A stretch of 47,515 bases of DNA. Origin: an uncultured Lachnospiraceae bacterium (GTDB taxonomy: Bacteria; Bacillota; Clostridia; Lachnospirales; Lachnospiraceae). Location of the stretch: assembly GCA_905235845.1 (NCBI GenBank), contig CAJONG010000002.1, forward strand, positions 1 to 47,515, read 5' to 3'. The translations under genes were made by a program, and so were the position numbers. Position 1 is the first letter of the stretch. Every line of letters starts with the position of its first letter. Of the stretch, positions 1-10,096 are shown piece after piece. Below the pieces are notes generated by a model. The model worked only from the letters and a program-made list of their open reading frames with translations, did no database searches and was not told the DNA's origin.

Positions 1-157
1 TCTAAGCCTTATAAGGCAGATATGTAAGAGAGTGCTTGTGATGAAGGGCGGATATGTGGTCGAAAGCGGTGATGTGGAGAAGATATTCAACGAGCCGAAG
101 AATGATTATACTAAGAAGCTCATAGATTCAATACCCAAAGTGGAATTGGGACCATAG
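1..157 (+). CDS. Peptide ABC transporter ATPase, C-terminal end (DppD/OppD-like, partial)
   Basis: This is the last 51 codons of a gene that begins outside the window; the reading frame enters at base 2 and stops at 155-157. The residues resemble the tail of DppD/OppD-type ATPases, with VLVMKGGYVVESGDVEKIF followed by NEPKNDYTKKL, the stretch after the H-loop that ends in a short variable tail. The next gene starts 19 bases downstream and encodes the DppF/OppF-type partner, so the two would form the paired cytoplasmic ATPases of an oligopeptide or dipeptide importer. Substrate cannot be told from this fragment. Confidence 0.8.
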   Translation, partial: LSLIRQICKRVLVMKGGYVVESGDVEKIFNEPKNDYTKKLIDSIPKVELGP

Positions 158-176
158 CAGCGGGGAATAAAGGAAT

Positions 177-920
177 ATGAACAATATCCTGGAAGTGAAG
201 GATGTCAAAGTCTCTTTTCCGGAAGAGAGACGTACCATCTTCGATAAACGTAAAAGAATAGATGTGCTTAAGGGCGTAAGCTTTAATATCGGTGAGGGCG
301 AGATAGTCGGACTTGTGGGCGAATCGGGCTGTGGCAAGTCGACGCTTGCCAAGGTAATATTAGGTCTTATCAAGCCGGATTCGGGAGAGATCATCCATAG
401 AAGCAGGCATCCGCAGATGATCTTCCAGGACCCTTACAGCAGCCTTAATCCATCCAAGACAGTGGATTTCATATTGGAGGAGCCGCTTAGGAATCTTACG
501 GATCTTAATAAAGAGGAGAGACTTATAAGAGCCAAGGAGAGACTCATACAGGCGGGACTTGATGATAAATATCTGTACAGGAAACCGTCCGAGCTGTCGG
601 GAGGACAGAGACAGAGAGTATGCATAGCGGAAAGCCTTATGATGGATCCAAAGCTACTAATAGCTGATGAGCCCGTGTCGGCGCTTGATGTTACGATACA
701 AGCCCAGATACTTAAGCTTTTAGATGATCTCCAGGAGAGCCTTGGGCTGTCGATACTGTTCATATCGCATGATCTAAGAGTGGTATATCAGCTATGTGAC
801 AGGGTCATAGTGCTCAGGGATGGTGTTATAGCCGAACAGGGGGATATAGATGAGGTATACAGGCATCCGAAGCATGAATATACCAAAGAACTGCTTGAGG
901 CATCAGGGATTGTAAGTTAA
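177..920 (+). CDS. Peptide/nickel ABC transporter ATP-binding protein (DppF/OppF-like)
   Basis: A 247-residue cytoplasmic ATPase that would power peptide uptake with the upstream DppD-like subunit. The Walker A motif GESGCGKST lies near residue 50, followed by the Q-loop in MIFQDPYSSLNP, the signature LSGGQRQRV, Walker B LLIADEPVSALD and the H-loop SHD. PYSSLNP and the HPKHEYTKELL tail are typical of the OppF/DppF branch. Family members are usually 250-330 residues; this one is short because the C-terminal extension is reduced. The start follows an AAAGGA ribosome site. It is the last gene of the operon; a weak AT-rich hairpin follows but I see no clear terminator. Confidence 0.9.
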   Translation: MNNILEVKDVKVSFPEERRTIFDKRKRIDVLKGVSFNIGEGEIVGLVGESGCGKSTLAKVILGLIKPDSGEIIHRSRHPQMIFQDPYSSLNPSKTVDFILEEPLRNLTDLNKEERLIRAKERLIQAGLDDKYLYRKPSELSGGQRQRVCIAESLMMDPKLLIADEPVSALDVTIQAQILKLLDDLQESLGLSILFISHDLRVVYQLCDRVIVLRDGVIAEQGDIDEVYRHPKHEYTKELLEASGIVS

Positions 921-1024
921 TTTTATTATCAAAATAATATAACGTTCTGCTATAAAGATTTGTTACTCTTGATACGATATAATATATGCAAGGCAGAGGA
1001 TAACTGCCACACAGAGGATTAAAG

Positions 1025-1399
1025 ATGAGCATATATGATGTTGGTTACGGCGGATTCGGCGCCTTTCAGAACAACTTCAGAATAAATGACATTCCCAAGG
1101 TCGAGCAGGTTAAGCCGGTAGAAGAGGTTAAGCCTTCTGTTGAGGTTAATGAGCCTAAGAAGCTTGATATACAGGAGATCGAACGGCCAAGGACCACAGA
1201 CCCGAACAGTATATCGATAGAGTTCAATAAGGGAAATGATCATTCCTACATCGGAAGCACCAAGGACATTGCAGGACTGGATGTGCAGAAGGCCATCTCG
1301 GCAATGCAGCAGGACAGCGTACTTCAGGAGTACAACTACTTCGTTGGCAGCGCAGATAAGGTATTCAGCTCAAGTGACGGTGTAGTACTTGCCAAGTAA
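1025..1399 (+). CDS. Small conserved-looking hypothetical protein, 124 aa
   Basis: I do not recognise this protein. It has no signal peptide or membrane segment. Residues about 25-60 are rich in V, E, K and P, with an imperfect repeat of the type VEQVKPVEEVKPSVEV, so this part is probably extended. The C-terminal half looks folded (IAGLDVQKAISAMQQDS then LQEYNYFVGS). It starts behind an AGAGG ribosome site and stands alone: a TATAAT hexamer at 978-983 lies upstream and a strong terminator follows. A single-gene unit with good signals suggests a real expressed protein. A flagellar or cell-surface role is possible but nothing here proves it. Confidence 0.7.
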   Translation: MSIYDVGYGGFGAFQNNFRINDIPKVEQVKPVEEVKPSVEVNEPKKLDIQEIERPRTTDPNSISIEFNKGNDHSYIGSTKDIAGLDVQKAISAMQQDSVLQEYNYFVGSADKVFSSSDGVVLAK

Positions 1400-1447
1400 A
1401 ATATTACTGATTATACATTTTCATTTTCTTCCTTCCTAACTTTTTAT

Positions 1448-1482
1448 AAAATACCCACTGCTTTGCGGTGGGTATTTTGATT
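1448..1482 (+). terminator. Rho-independent terminator after the 124-aa gene
   Basis: A perfect 11-bp stem (1448-1458 with 1468-1478) closes a 9-base loop; the 3' arm ends in four Ts, with further T-rich sequence after GA. The stem begins AAAATACCCAC. The 3' end overlaps the -35 box of the next promoter. Confidence 0.85.
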
Positions 1483-1505
1483 TTATCTGACTTCTCTGAT
1501 ATTAT
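1477..1505 (+). promoter_or_regulatory. Sigma-A promoter of yqeG, predicted leaderless
   Basis: The -35 box TTGATT (1477-1482), a 17-base spacer and an extended -10 (TGA then TATTAT, 1497-1505) predict a transcription start near 1512, which is the A of the yqeG start codon. No ribosome site precedes that ATG. Confidence 0.65.
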
Positions 1506-1511
1506 GTATGT

Positions 1512-2030
1512 ATGTTTGAGAGATTATATCCGGATGAATACTATGAATCGGCATATGTGATCCCATATGAGGAGTTCTATGAGAAGGGTTATCGGGCGAT
1601 CATATATGATATAGACAACACCCTTGTTCCACACGGTGCGCCTGCTGATGCCAGAAGCATCGAGCTTTTTGACAGATTAAGAGCGATCGGTTTTGCCTGC
1701 ACACTCTTATCCAATAACAAAAAGGAAAGGGTGGATATGTTCAATAAGGATGTGGGCGTATATACAATATATAAAGCGGGGAAGCCGTCCCCTTCGGGAT
1801 ATATAAAGGCCTGTGAGATGATGGGCAGTACAACCGCTAATACTATATCTGTCGGAGACCAGATATTCACCGATGTATGGGGAGCTAAGAGAGCCGGCAT
1901 CAGATCCCTGATGGTAAGATATATTGATCCCAAGGAGGAGATACAGATCATACTTAAGAGACGGCTTGAGTTCTTCGTATTAAGGGAATACCGGAAAAAC
2001 AGGAAAAAGAAAAAATGTGTTGAAAAATAA
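1512..2030 (+). CDS. yqeG: YqeG family HAD IIIA-type phosphatase
   Basis: A 172-residue HAD-superfamily hydrolase, as long as Bacillus YqeG. The nucleophile motif I is YDIDNTLVPHG, with the two Asp in DIDNT. Motif II is the Ser in LLSNN, the Lys of motif III is in YKAGKPS, and motif IV is VGDQIFTDVWGAKRAG. The C-terminus is strongly basic (RKNRKKKKC), which could contact nucleic acid or membrane. In Firmicutes the family often sits beside ribosome-assembly genes; its substrate is not settled. Here it precedes efp. No Shine-Dalgarno lies before the ATG, and the promoter predicts a transcript beginning at the start codon. Confidence 0.9.
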   Translation: MFERLYPDEYYESAYVIPYEEFYEKGYRAIIYDIDNTLVPHGAPADARSIELFDRLRAIGFACTLLSNNKKERVDMFNKDVGVYTIYKAGKPSPSGYIKACEMMGSTTANTISVGDQIFTDVWGAKRAGIRSLMVRYIDPKEEIQIILKRRLEFFVLREYRKNRKKKKCVEK

Positions 2031-2085
2031 CAGGACATAGTATACACTATTAAAGAATTATTGTCGAATATTAGGAGGAATATGT

Positions 2086-2643
2086 ATGATAGCAGCAGGT
2101 GATTTCAGAAATGGAGTTACTATTGAGCTTGAGGGTAATGTCTACCAGATCATTGAGTTCCAGCATGTTAAGCCCGGTAAGGGTGCTGCCTTTGTAAGGA
2201 CGAAGCTTAAGAACATCAAATCGGGCGGCGTAGTGGAGAAGACATTCAGACCTACAGAGAAGTGCCCCAAGGCTCATGTAGATAGAAAGGATATGCAGTA
2301 TCTGTATAAGGACGGAGATCTGTATTACTTCATGGATTCCGAGACATATGAGCAGATCGCTTTGAATCAGGATGCGGTTGGCGATGCACTCAAGTTCGTC
2401 AAGGAGAACGAGGTATGTAAGGTTTGCTCACATAAGGGAGAAGTATTCTCGGTTGAGCCTCCGTTATTCGTAGAGTTGGTCATCACAGAGACAGAGCCCG
2501 GATTCAAGGGTGATACCGCAACTGGTGCCACCAAGCCGGCTACTGTTGAGACAGGTGCTCAGGTTCAGGTGCCTCTCTTTGTGGATCAGGGTGAGACGAT
2601 CAAGATTGACACCCGTACAGGAGAGTATCTTTCCAGAGTGTAA
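2086..2643 (+). CDS. efp: Translation elongation factor P
   Basis: A 185-residue EF-P of normal length. It rescues ribosomes stalled at consecutive prolines by binding between the P and E sites. The N-terminal KOW-like domain carries the loop [12 protein letters not shown], whose Lys is the position modified in many bacteria. Two OB-fold domains follow; the last ends [12 protein letters not shown], the usual EF-P ending. A strong ribosome site (AGGAGG) precedes the ATG. Codon choice is biased as in highly expressed genes. A terminator follows at 2675, so yqeG and efp may be a two-gene unit or separate. Confidence 0.97.
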   Translation: MIAAGDFRNGVTIELEGNVYQIIEFQHVKPGKGAAFVRTKLKNIKSGGVVEKTFRPTEKCPKAHVDRKDMQYLYKDGDLYYFMDSETYEQIALNQDAVGDALKFVKENEVCKVCSHKGEVFSVEPPLFVELVITETEPGFKGDTATGATKPATVETGAQVQVPLFVDQGETIKIDTRTGEYLSRV

Positions 2644-2674
2644 TGTAACTGAAAGTGTAAGACAGTGTACTTTT

Positions 2675-2704
2675 AAGGCAACGATTTTATCGTTGCCTTT
2701 TTTG
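2675..2704 (+). terminator. Rho-independent terminator after efp
   Basis: A perfect 10-bp stem (2675-2684 with 2690-2699; arm AAGGCAACGA) with a 5-base loop is followed by a T-run. It ends just before the ribosome site of the next gene. Confidence 0.9.
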
Positions 2705-2727
2705 TTATGTATCGAAAGGAGAAGTTA

Positions 2728-3729
2728 ATGAATAATAATGTGGCTGCGAATAACAATGTAATACTTGGTATGGACTGCTTCTTAGAGGAGCTTAAGAACA
2801 GGCTGAGTGAGTACTATAAGGATGAATACAGTGTAAACATCAAGACAATAACGAAGAATAACGACAAGGTAAGACATGGACTGTCCATCCATAAGAGGGG
2901 AACCAATGTGTCTCCGACCATATACCTTGATGAAGCATATGAGGATTACACCAAGGGCAAGAGCCTCTGTGAGATAGCCTCCGAGATCATAGCTACCAGA
3001 CGTGAATGCAAGGAAAGTCTGGACTTTGAAGCAGAGCATTTTATGGATTACGAATGGGTAAGAAGCAGGCTTGGGATAAGGCTTATAGGGAAGAGCCTTA
3101 ACTCTAAGAGACTTAAGGAATTACCGCATGTGGATTTTTCAGATATGGCGATCGTATTCTATGTGGAGGTGGATGAAGACAGCATAGGTAAAGGTACGAT
3201 ATTCATTAAGAAAGAATATATGGATGAGTGGTCTGTCAATATCAAGAGGCTGTATACGGATGCAATGAACAATGCGATGCAGAAGGAACAGCCTGTATTG
3301 GAGGATATAATGACCATGTTAATGGAACTGTACAATGCAAGATTCGGAGAGGAAGGAGATGAGGACTATAAGGCTGTGCTTGAGGGTATCAGAGACGGAG
3401 CAAAGGAGCGTGGAAAGATGTATGTACTGTCCAATCAGTCGAGAAATAACGGAGCTTCAGTCATCACATACCCCGGGATGCTGCACGATATAGGTGAATC
3501 ACTGGGAAGCGACTTCTATATAATCCCCAGTTCAATACATGAGGTGATAATCCTGCCTGTGATCGAAGATTCGGATCATGGATATTTGTTGTCAGCTATG
3601 GTGAAGGAAGTCAATGAGACCAAGCTTGAACCGGAAAATGTACTGTCGGATCATGCCTACAGATATCACAGGAATACCAACTGGTTAGAGCCTTTCAGTC
3701 AGTCTGTTATTGATGATCCGGCTGCTTAA
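2728..3729 (+). CDS. DUF5688 family protein
   Basis: A 333-residue soluble protein that I place in DUF5688, a family of unknown function common in Lachnospiraceae. Typical marks are ISPTIYL-like NVSPTIYLDEAYEDY near residue 75, the middle region with HVDFSDMAIVFYV, and the C-terminal block YIIPSSIHEVIILP. There is no signal peptide and no membrane segment, and I see no catalytic motif. The ATG at 2728 is chosen over one 21 bases upstream because an AAAGGAG ribosome site lies between them at the right distance. It is flanked by a terminator upstream and a promoter downstream, so it is monocistronic. Its promoter would have to overlap the efp terminator or lie within efp. Confidence 0.75.
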   Translation: MNNNVAANNNVILGMDCFLEELKNRLSEYYKDEYSVNIKTITKNNDKVRHGLSIHKRGTNVSPTIYLDEAYEDYTKGKSLCEIASEIIATRRECKESLDFEAEHFMDYEWVRSRLGIRLIGKSLNSKRLKELPHVDFSDMAIVFYVEVDEDSIGKGTIFIKKEYMDEWSVNIKRLYTDAMNNAMQKEQPVLEDIMTMLMELYNARFGEEGDEDYKAVLEGIRDGAKERGKMYVLSNQSRNNGASVITYPGMLHDIGESLGSDFYIIPSSIHEVIILPVIEDSDHGYLLSAMVKEVNETKLEPENVLSDHAYRYHRNTNWLEPFSQSVIDDPAA

Positions 3730-3739
3730 GCCTATGCAT

Positions 3740-3768
3740 TTTACATAAGGGCAGGCTGATGTTATACT
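3740..3768 (+). promoter_or_regulatory. Strong sigma-A promoter, predicted leaderless, for the first glycosyltransferase
   Basis: The -35 box TTTACA (3740-3745), exactly 17 bases, and an extended -10 (TGT then TATACT, 3763-3768) place the transcription start at about 3775, the first base of the next start codon. Confidence 0.75.
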
Positions 3769-3774
3769 GTACCT

Positions 3775-5376
3775 ATGCGCAAAAAAAGGAAAGACAACGT
3801 AATAGAGGCTGTGGCAGGAGTCATCCTTCTGATAATTGCTTTCATATGTTACCTTCTGTTCTTCAGATATGTGCAAGGAGATGACATATGGTATGACGAG
3901 GTCTTCTCCATGGGCTTTATAAGAGAAGATATAAGAGGGCTTGCGGCGCTTACGGCCATGGATGTCCATCCGCCGTTTTATTATATGTATCTTAAGGCGG
4001 CGGTGGCGCTTATATGTACTTTATCCGAAAGTACTGGTATCGTACAGGCTGCTAAGGCTGCATCCCTCCTTCCGTGGATAGGACTCTTTATCATGGCACT
4101 CATACCCGTCAGGAAGCGCTTCGGAATGCTGACGGCGGGACTTTTCATATTACTTATAACAGCCATGCCGCAGATAGCTCCTTATTATACTGAGATAAGG
4201 ATGTATTCCCTTGCGCTTATGCTTGTGACCTTCGAGATATTATTGTCAGTTAAGCTTGCCGAGGGCATGATATACGATGGGAGAGTGAGCGTCCCGGTGG
4301 CTGTCGTTTTTACGATAGTGGGACTTATAACGGCTTATACCCAGTATTATGCCTGCATAGCAGTTATTGGATCGTATATTGCGCTGACCTGTCTTATACT
4401 TATGTATGCCGGGAATAAGAAGAAGTCTTTTATGGCATTGCTTGGATGTGCAGTCGTATCTGCCATCGCATACATGCCGTGGCTGCCGGTGCTTATAAGG
4501 CAGGCTGATAATATAAGCGGAAGCTATTGGATACAGCCGCTTACGTTAAGGAGTATAGGAGGCTGTATCAAGTATCTTACAATGCCCGTAATAGACGTAT
4601 CACCTGTTATTAAATATACCGCTACGGGCTGCGTTATCCTTTCCACATTATGTACGATCATATTGTATCTTATACGGAGAGAAAAAAGCAGTACAGAGAG
4701 CAGCACAGAGAATGAAGGAAGCAGTATTGTTATAGAAAAAAACAGTGACAGATATGATATAATAATACTGTTATGCTGCCTGATGCCGATCGCGGTCGTT
4801 GTTGTAAGCGGATTCATCTTATCTGCTATGGGAACACCCATTTTCGTATACAGATATATGATACCGGCTGCCGGAGGACTGTGGCTTTTCGTGGCAACAG
4901 GAGCGGGAAAGGTAGGCAGATCATATATAAGGATTCCTTTCGTATGTGTCTTCATAGCGGTTTGCCTGCTTAACATGAGGGGATACAGCATAGAGGAGCA
5001 TAAGAAGCTTGATATGATCGCTATAGCTGACGAGAACCTTGCCAAGATACCTAAGGGAAGTGTGATAGTTACCAATTTCGATCATGTCACTGCCGTAATC
5101 GGGGAGAGGATGACTGATGAGAAAGTGGTACTGTATGACAATGAGATCGACAGGCTGATTCCTATGATGTATGCCAATGTATCGGACGGATTCACGGATG
5201 ATGATCTGATCAACCTGTTAGATGCCGGAGAGAGGGTGTATTTCTTCGGAAGCTTTAATTCAAGGGAAGAGATCATCAGTAAATGGAGTGAGCTTAGAAT
5301 AGGCAGTGAACTCACCGATAGTATAATGGTGGAGAGATATTGGTTCAATATCTACAGACTATACAGGATCGATTGA
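3775..5376 (+). CDS. Polytopic membrane glycosyltransferase, GT39/ArnT-like
   Basis: A 533-residue integral membrane protein with about ten hydrophobic segments and a shorter soluble C-terminus. After the first membrane span it has DDIWYDEVFSMGF and then MDVHPPFYYMYLK. This arrangement (acidic residues in the first external loop, then HPP and YY) is that of GT39/GT-C enzymes, which move a sugar from a polyprenyl-phosphate donor to an acceptor outside the membrane. The acidic WYDE residue is the likely catalytic base. A cytoplasmic loop near residues 300-325 is Ser/Glu rich. A second protein with the same front end follows three bases later. No ribosome site precedes the ATG. The acceptor (wall polymer, lipid or protein) is unknown. 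Confidence 0.75.
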   Translation: MRKKRKDNVIEAVAGVILLIIAFICYLLFFRYVQGDDIWYDEVFSMGFIREDIRGLAALTAMDVHPPFYYMYLKAAVALICTLSESTGIVQAAKAASLLPWIGLFIMALIPVRKRFGMLTAGLFILLITAMPQIAPYYTEIRMYSLALMLVTFEILLSVKLAEGMIYDGRVSVPVAVVFTIVGLITAYTQYYACIAVIGSYIALTCLILMYAGNKKKSFMALLGCAVVSAIAYMPWLPVLIRQADNISGSYWIQPLTLRSIGGCIKYLTMPVIDVSPVIKYTATGCVILSTLCTIILYLIRREKSSTESSTENEGSSIVIEKNSDRYDIIILLCCLMPIAVVVVSGFILSAMGTPIFVYRYMIPAAGGLWLFVATGAGKVGRSYIRIPFVCVFIAVCLLNMRGYSIEEHKKLDMIAIADENLAKIPKGSVIVTNFDHVTAVIGERMTDEKVVLYDNEIDRLIPMMYANVSDGFTDDDLINLLDAGERVYFFGSFNSREEIISKWSELRIGSELTDSIMVERYWFNIYRLYRID

Positions 5377-5378
5377 AC

Positions 5379-6935
5379 ATGAGTATAGACAGAGAGAAGT
5401 TGATTAAAGCAATCAAAAAAAATATTGTGGCTATTGTGTTCATCGGGATAATGTCGGTGATATATATATATACCATGTTCAATAATAAGCCATGGTATGA
5501 TGAATTATATACATATTACTATTTCATAAGCAGAGGACCGATATATGCGGCTATACACTGGCCCGTACCCAATAATCACGTGGGTTATTCCGTGCTGTCC
5601 GCCATCTTTGACCTCTTCGGCAATCAGTATATAGGCTTAAGAGGCGTATCCTGCATTGCAGCCATATTAAATCTCGTACTTCTATACAGATTCTCACGCA
5701 GATTCATGAACAGATTCTTTGCAACGGGTGTGATAGCATTGTATGCAGGTTCATACCTGACGTTCCGTCTGTCCGTACAGGGCAGAGGATATACTCTTGC
5801 CATAACCTGCTACCTTGTGACGATGATCGAGATATACAATATATGTACCGAGGTTCATAAGAAGCGCAATTATGTAATTCTCGGATTGGCAATGATGTAC
5901 GGTATGTACATACTGCCAAGCTCGGTGTACTGGGTCATTCCAAGTTGTATAACGGGCGGTCTGTATCTTCTTGTGAAAAAGAACTATGACCGGCTTAGGA
6001 ATCTGATAATATGTGCACTGGGAGCCGCCGGGGGGACATTCCTCCTGTATACTGTCATATGGCTTGCCATAGGCGCCAATCTTATGAGCAAGGATGCGGA
6101 AAGTATTTTCTACGGTGTCGATCAGGCCCTTGTTGTGCTCAGGGATCCTCTCGGCTCTTTCACGACAGGTATAAAATATATGCTTGCCACTCCATATATC
6201 CAGAGTATCGACAGGACCGAATGTATCAGAACCATGTATGTGTATCTCAAGGAACTCTTTGATAATTTCTACAATTATAGCGGTATATCCATATTCATCC
6301 TGACGGTCATCATCTTCGTCTGGAATATATGCCAGGCTTTAAGACAGTTGTATTACAAGAGGAACAGGTTCATGGCAAGCATATTTGTCACGACCAATCT
6401 GATCATGGTCCCCGTTATGCTAATGATACAGAGTGTGCACCCGTATAAAAGGGTATTAAGCTTTTATTTCATACCGATCGCTTTCGGAGTCATGCATATG
6501 CTGAATAATTTCTGCGATGAATACTTATCCGACAGCTTCAAGCGTAATTTTGGAACAGCGGCCATGTGTGTCAGCGTGATCTTGGCTCTGTATTGTGTGA
6601 ACAGCGAATACTACAGAGAACCTTTAGCAGACAGGGAGAATGTGATCGAGGATGTACTGGCTAAGGTTGATACATCCGGGATAGATAAGATACATTATAC
6701 CGACGACTATCAGAAGTATGTGCTTAAGTTCTATCATGATGTGATGCCTGAGGAGTGCGAGGAACTGTCAGATGCCAATTATGTGATGATAGGTCCGGAG
6801 CTAAGGGATAATAAGTATAATGAGCCGGTATGGCCGGTATTATACAGCTATCATATGGCCAGACTTAATTATATAGAGGACAAAATGACGGAGATCGCAT
6901 CCAATGACAGCTATACCATATACGCTAGACAATGA
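5379..6935 (+). CDS. Second polytopic membrane glycosyltransferase, GT-C/GT39-like
   Basis: A 518-residue membrane protein starting two bases after the previous stop. It begins with a basic cytoplasmic end, one membrane span, then NNKPWYDELYTYYYF and HWPVPNNHVGYSVL. WYDE matches the catalytic loop of its neighbour, but the HPP of the neighbour is here PNNH, which suggests a diverged acceptor or donor site. About ten spans follow, then a soluble C-terminal part of some 100 residues. The ATG at 5379 is chosen because an upstream in-frame start would lie inside the preceding gene; an AGGA before it is the only ribosome signal. The two enzymes are likely made together. No terminator is visible before the tRNA gene. 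Confidence 0.7.
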   Translation: MSIDREKLIKAIKKNIVAIVFIGIMSVIYIYTMFNNKPWYDELYTYYYFISRGPIYAAIHWPVPNNHVGYSVLSAIFDLFGNQYIGLRGVSCIAAILNLVLLYRFSRRFMNRFFATGVIALYAGSYLTFRLSVQGRGYTLAITCYLVTMIEIYNICTEVHKKRNYVILGLAMMYGMYILPSSVYWVIPSCITGGLYLLVKKNYDRLRNLIICALGAAGGTFLLYTVIWLAIGANLMSKDAESIFYGVDQALVVLRDPLGSFTTGIKYMLATPYIQSIDRTECIRTMYVYLKELFDNFYNYSGISIFILTVIIFVWNICQALRQLYYKRNRFMASIFVTTNLIMVPVMLMIQSVHPYKRVLSFYFIPIAFGVMHMLNNFCDEYLSDSFKRNFGTAAMCVSVILALYCVNSEYYREPLADRENVIEDVLAKVDTSGIDKIHYTDDYQKYVLKFYHDVMPEECEELSDANYVMIGPELRDNKYNEPVWPVLYSYHMARLNYIEDKMTEIASNDSYTIYARQ

Positions 6936-7009
6936 GGGCCGAATGTGGTAGTATAGATTGGCTGTAACATTTTTGTAACAATTAATGATACGACCATTAG
7001 ATGTTACAT

Positions 7010-7081
7010 GTGCCCGTAGTCTAATGGATAGAACGAAGGCCTCCGACGCCTTTAATGCAGGTTCGATTCCTGTCGGGCACA
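7010..7081 (+). tRNA. tRNA-Arg (anticodon CCG)
   Basis: A complete cloverleaf can be folded. The acceptor stem GTGCCCG pairs with CGGGCAC and is followed by the discriminator A. The anticodon stem AAGGC/GCCTT encloses CTCCGAC, with anticodon CCG, which reads CGG. The T arm is GCAGG-TTCGATT-CCTGT. CCA is not encoded. The motif TGTAACA occurs twice just upstream (6963 and 6974) and inverted at 7002, directly before the tRNA. Confidence 0.96.
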
Positions 7082-7102
7082 TTTTTAAGGAGATAATACA
7101 AA

Positions 7103-8416
7103 GTGAAAGAGAAAAAGACCAATGTCTTTGTTGAATGGATCAAGGACGTTGTTGAACTCATTAAGGACAATAAAAGGATCGTGCTAACCGTCCTAGCCTT
7201 TATAGTGCTTCTGGTCGCTGTCATAATGATATCCACAAGGATGGCCAAGGGCTCCAAGGAAGCGATCGTAGTCATGACGGAGGATGCATCCGAGTCCTCG
7301 GAGGAGTATGTCATCACGGAGGAAGCGCTTAAAAAGGATGCATATCCTGAGATCAACAACCTGATGAATAAATATTATTCGGCTGCGGCTGATGGCGATA
7401 TAGATGCTATTGAGACCATGAGAAGCGGTCTGGACGATAAGGAGAAGATCGTCATAAGCAAGAAGGCCGAGTACGTGGAGAGCTATCCGACGATAGTGTG
7501 CTACACCAAGCCGGGTCCAATTGACAAGACCTACCTTGCGTATGTGAATTATGAGGTCAAGCTTAAGGAATTCGACGATCTTGTTCCCGGGATGAACGTG
7601 TGGTATGTATGCGTGGATGATTCTGGCAGATACTATATCAACGAAGATCCGCAGGATGATAAGATCATAGAATACTGTAAGATAGTATCTGTACAGGATG
7701 ATGTACAGGATCTCAGCAATACGGTCAATGTTAAGTATAATGAGATAATGGAGAATAATACTGAGCTTGCCAAGTTCATGGATGAGCTGGGTGTGCAGAT
7801 GAAGGTCGATGTGGGTGAGGAGCTTGCCAAGGCACAGTTACCTGAGTCAGAGGAGGAGACTGTGGAAGAGGTAAGCGAGTCGGAAGCGGAGGAGCCTGTA
7901 AGCACGGTTAAGACTGTCAGAGCGATAACCGTAGTCAATGTAAGGGCATCTGACAGCGAGAAAGCCGATAAGGTCGGTAAGGCTGAGACGGGACAGGAAT
8001 TCACTCTTCTTGAGGAGAAGGCTAACGGCTGGTCCAAGATCCAGTATGAGGATAAGGAAGCTTTCATTAAGTCCGAATATCTCGAAGCTGTAAGTGTTGA
8101 GACCGCTCAGGCCGATGCATCTGCGGATAACGAGACTGATAATAAGGATGATAATTCCTCGACCGATAACAGCAAAAGCAGTAATGATTCTACCCAAAGT
8201 GATGATGGCGAAGCAATAAAGAATTCACCGTCATCCGGGACGGGTACTGCTTCAGATACAGTCAAGGTCAGAAAAGAGGCTTCAACCGATTCCGAGCAGC
8301 TTGGACTGCTCTATGGCGGAGAAAGGGTTGAGATCGTGGAGAAGCAGTCTAACGGATGGACAAAGGTTAAGTATAAAAACTCTACCGGATTCGTTAAGAG
8401 TGAGTATCTGAGATAG
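7103..8416 (+). CDS. Membrane-anchored protein with two SH3 domains
   Basis: A 437-residue protein that starts with GTG behind AAGGAG. Residues about 25-45 form one membrane span after a basic end, so most of the protein is outside the cell. A mixed domain of about 170 residues follows (YPEINNLMNKYYSAAADGD onwards). Then come an acidic linker and two bacterial SH3 domains, one beginning TVVNVRASDSEKADKVG and the other DTVKVRKEASTDSEQLG. Each holds the pattern GW-KI-Y/GWTKVKY and ends (F)IKSEYLE or FVKSEYLR. A Ser/Asp/Asn-rich low-complexity linker separates them. Such SH3 pairs usually bind peptidoglycan. The start lies 22 bases after tRNA-Arg, so the gene may be read from the tRNA transcript. 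Confidence 0.8.
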   Translation: MKEKKTNVFVEWIKDVVELIKDNKRIVLTVLAFIVLLVAVIMISTRMAKGSKEAIVVMTEDASESSEEYVITEEALKKDAYPEINNLMNKYYSAAADGDIDAIETMRSGLDDKEKIVISKKAEYVESYPTIVCYTKPGPIDKTYLAYVNYEVKLKEFDDLVPGMNVWYVCVDDSGRYYINEDPQDDKIIEYCKIVSVQDDVQDLSNTVNVKYNEIMENNTELAKFMDELGVQMKVDVGEELAKAQLPESEEETVEEVSESEAEEPVSTVKTVRAITVVNVRASDSEKADKVGKAETGQEFTLLEEKANGWSKIQYEDKEAFIKSEYLEAVSVETAQADASADNETDNKDDNSSTDNSKSSNDSTQSDDGEAIKNSPSSGTGTASDTVKVRKEASTDSEQLGLLYGGERVEIVEKQSNGWTKVKYKNSTGFVKSEYLR

Positions 8417-8488
8417 AACGATAAGAATGTGAATAAAAATATGTAAAGAGGTATTGCATAATTGTATACAATATGTTATTATCGTTAA

Positions 8489-9919
<1,431 letters not shown>

Positions 9920-9942
9920 TAGTTTGATCTAAGGATGTTATA

Positions 9943-9980
9943 TCGGGTACAGGCAAAAAAGCCTGTACCTGATTTTTTTT
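9943..9980 (+). terminator. Rho-independent terminator after gdhA
   Basis: A 12-bp stem (TCGGGTACAGGC at 9943-9954 with 9961-9972, one T-A closing pair and one G-T) has an A6 loop and is followed by eight Ts. Confidence 0.92.
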
Positions 9981-10024
9981 ATGAAAGCGAGCCAAGGATG
10001 GCGAGCACCGAAGAATTATGGTAT
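9981..10024 (+). repeat. 44-bp direct repeat, copy 1
   Basis: It begins directly at the end of the gdhA terminator. It differs from copy 2 by one base (A for G at offset 27). It ends ATTATGGTAT, but the next bases spoil the -10 hexamer that copy 2 forms. Inside each copy GCGAGC occurs twice. Confidence 0.9.
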
Positions 10025-10052
10025 TACACGGATGTATTACAGAATTCTGAGG

Positions 10053-10096
10053 ATGAAAGCGAGCCAAGGATGGCGAGCGCCGAAGAATTATGGTAT
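10053..10096 (+). repeat. 44-bp direct repeat, copy 2
   Basis: 43 of 44 bases match copy 1; 28 bases separate them. The end of this copy runs into TATAAT and supplies the TGG of an extended -10, so it carries the promoter of the channel gene. Confidence 0.9.
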
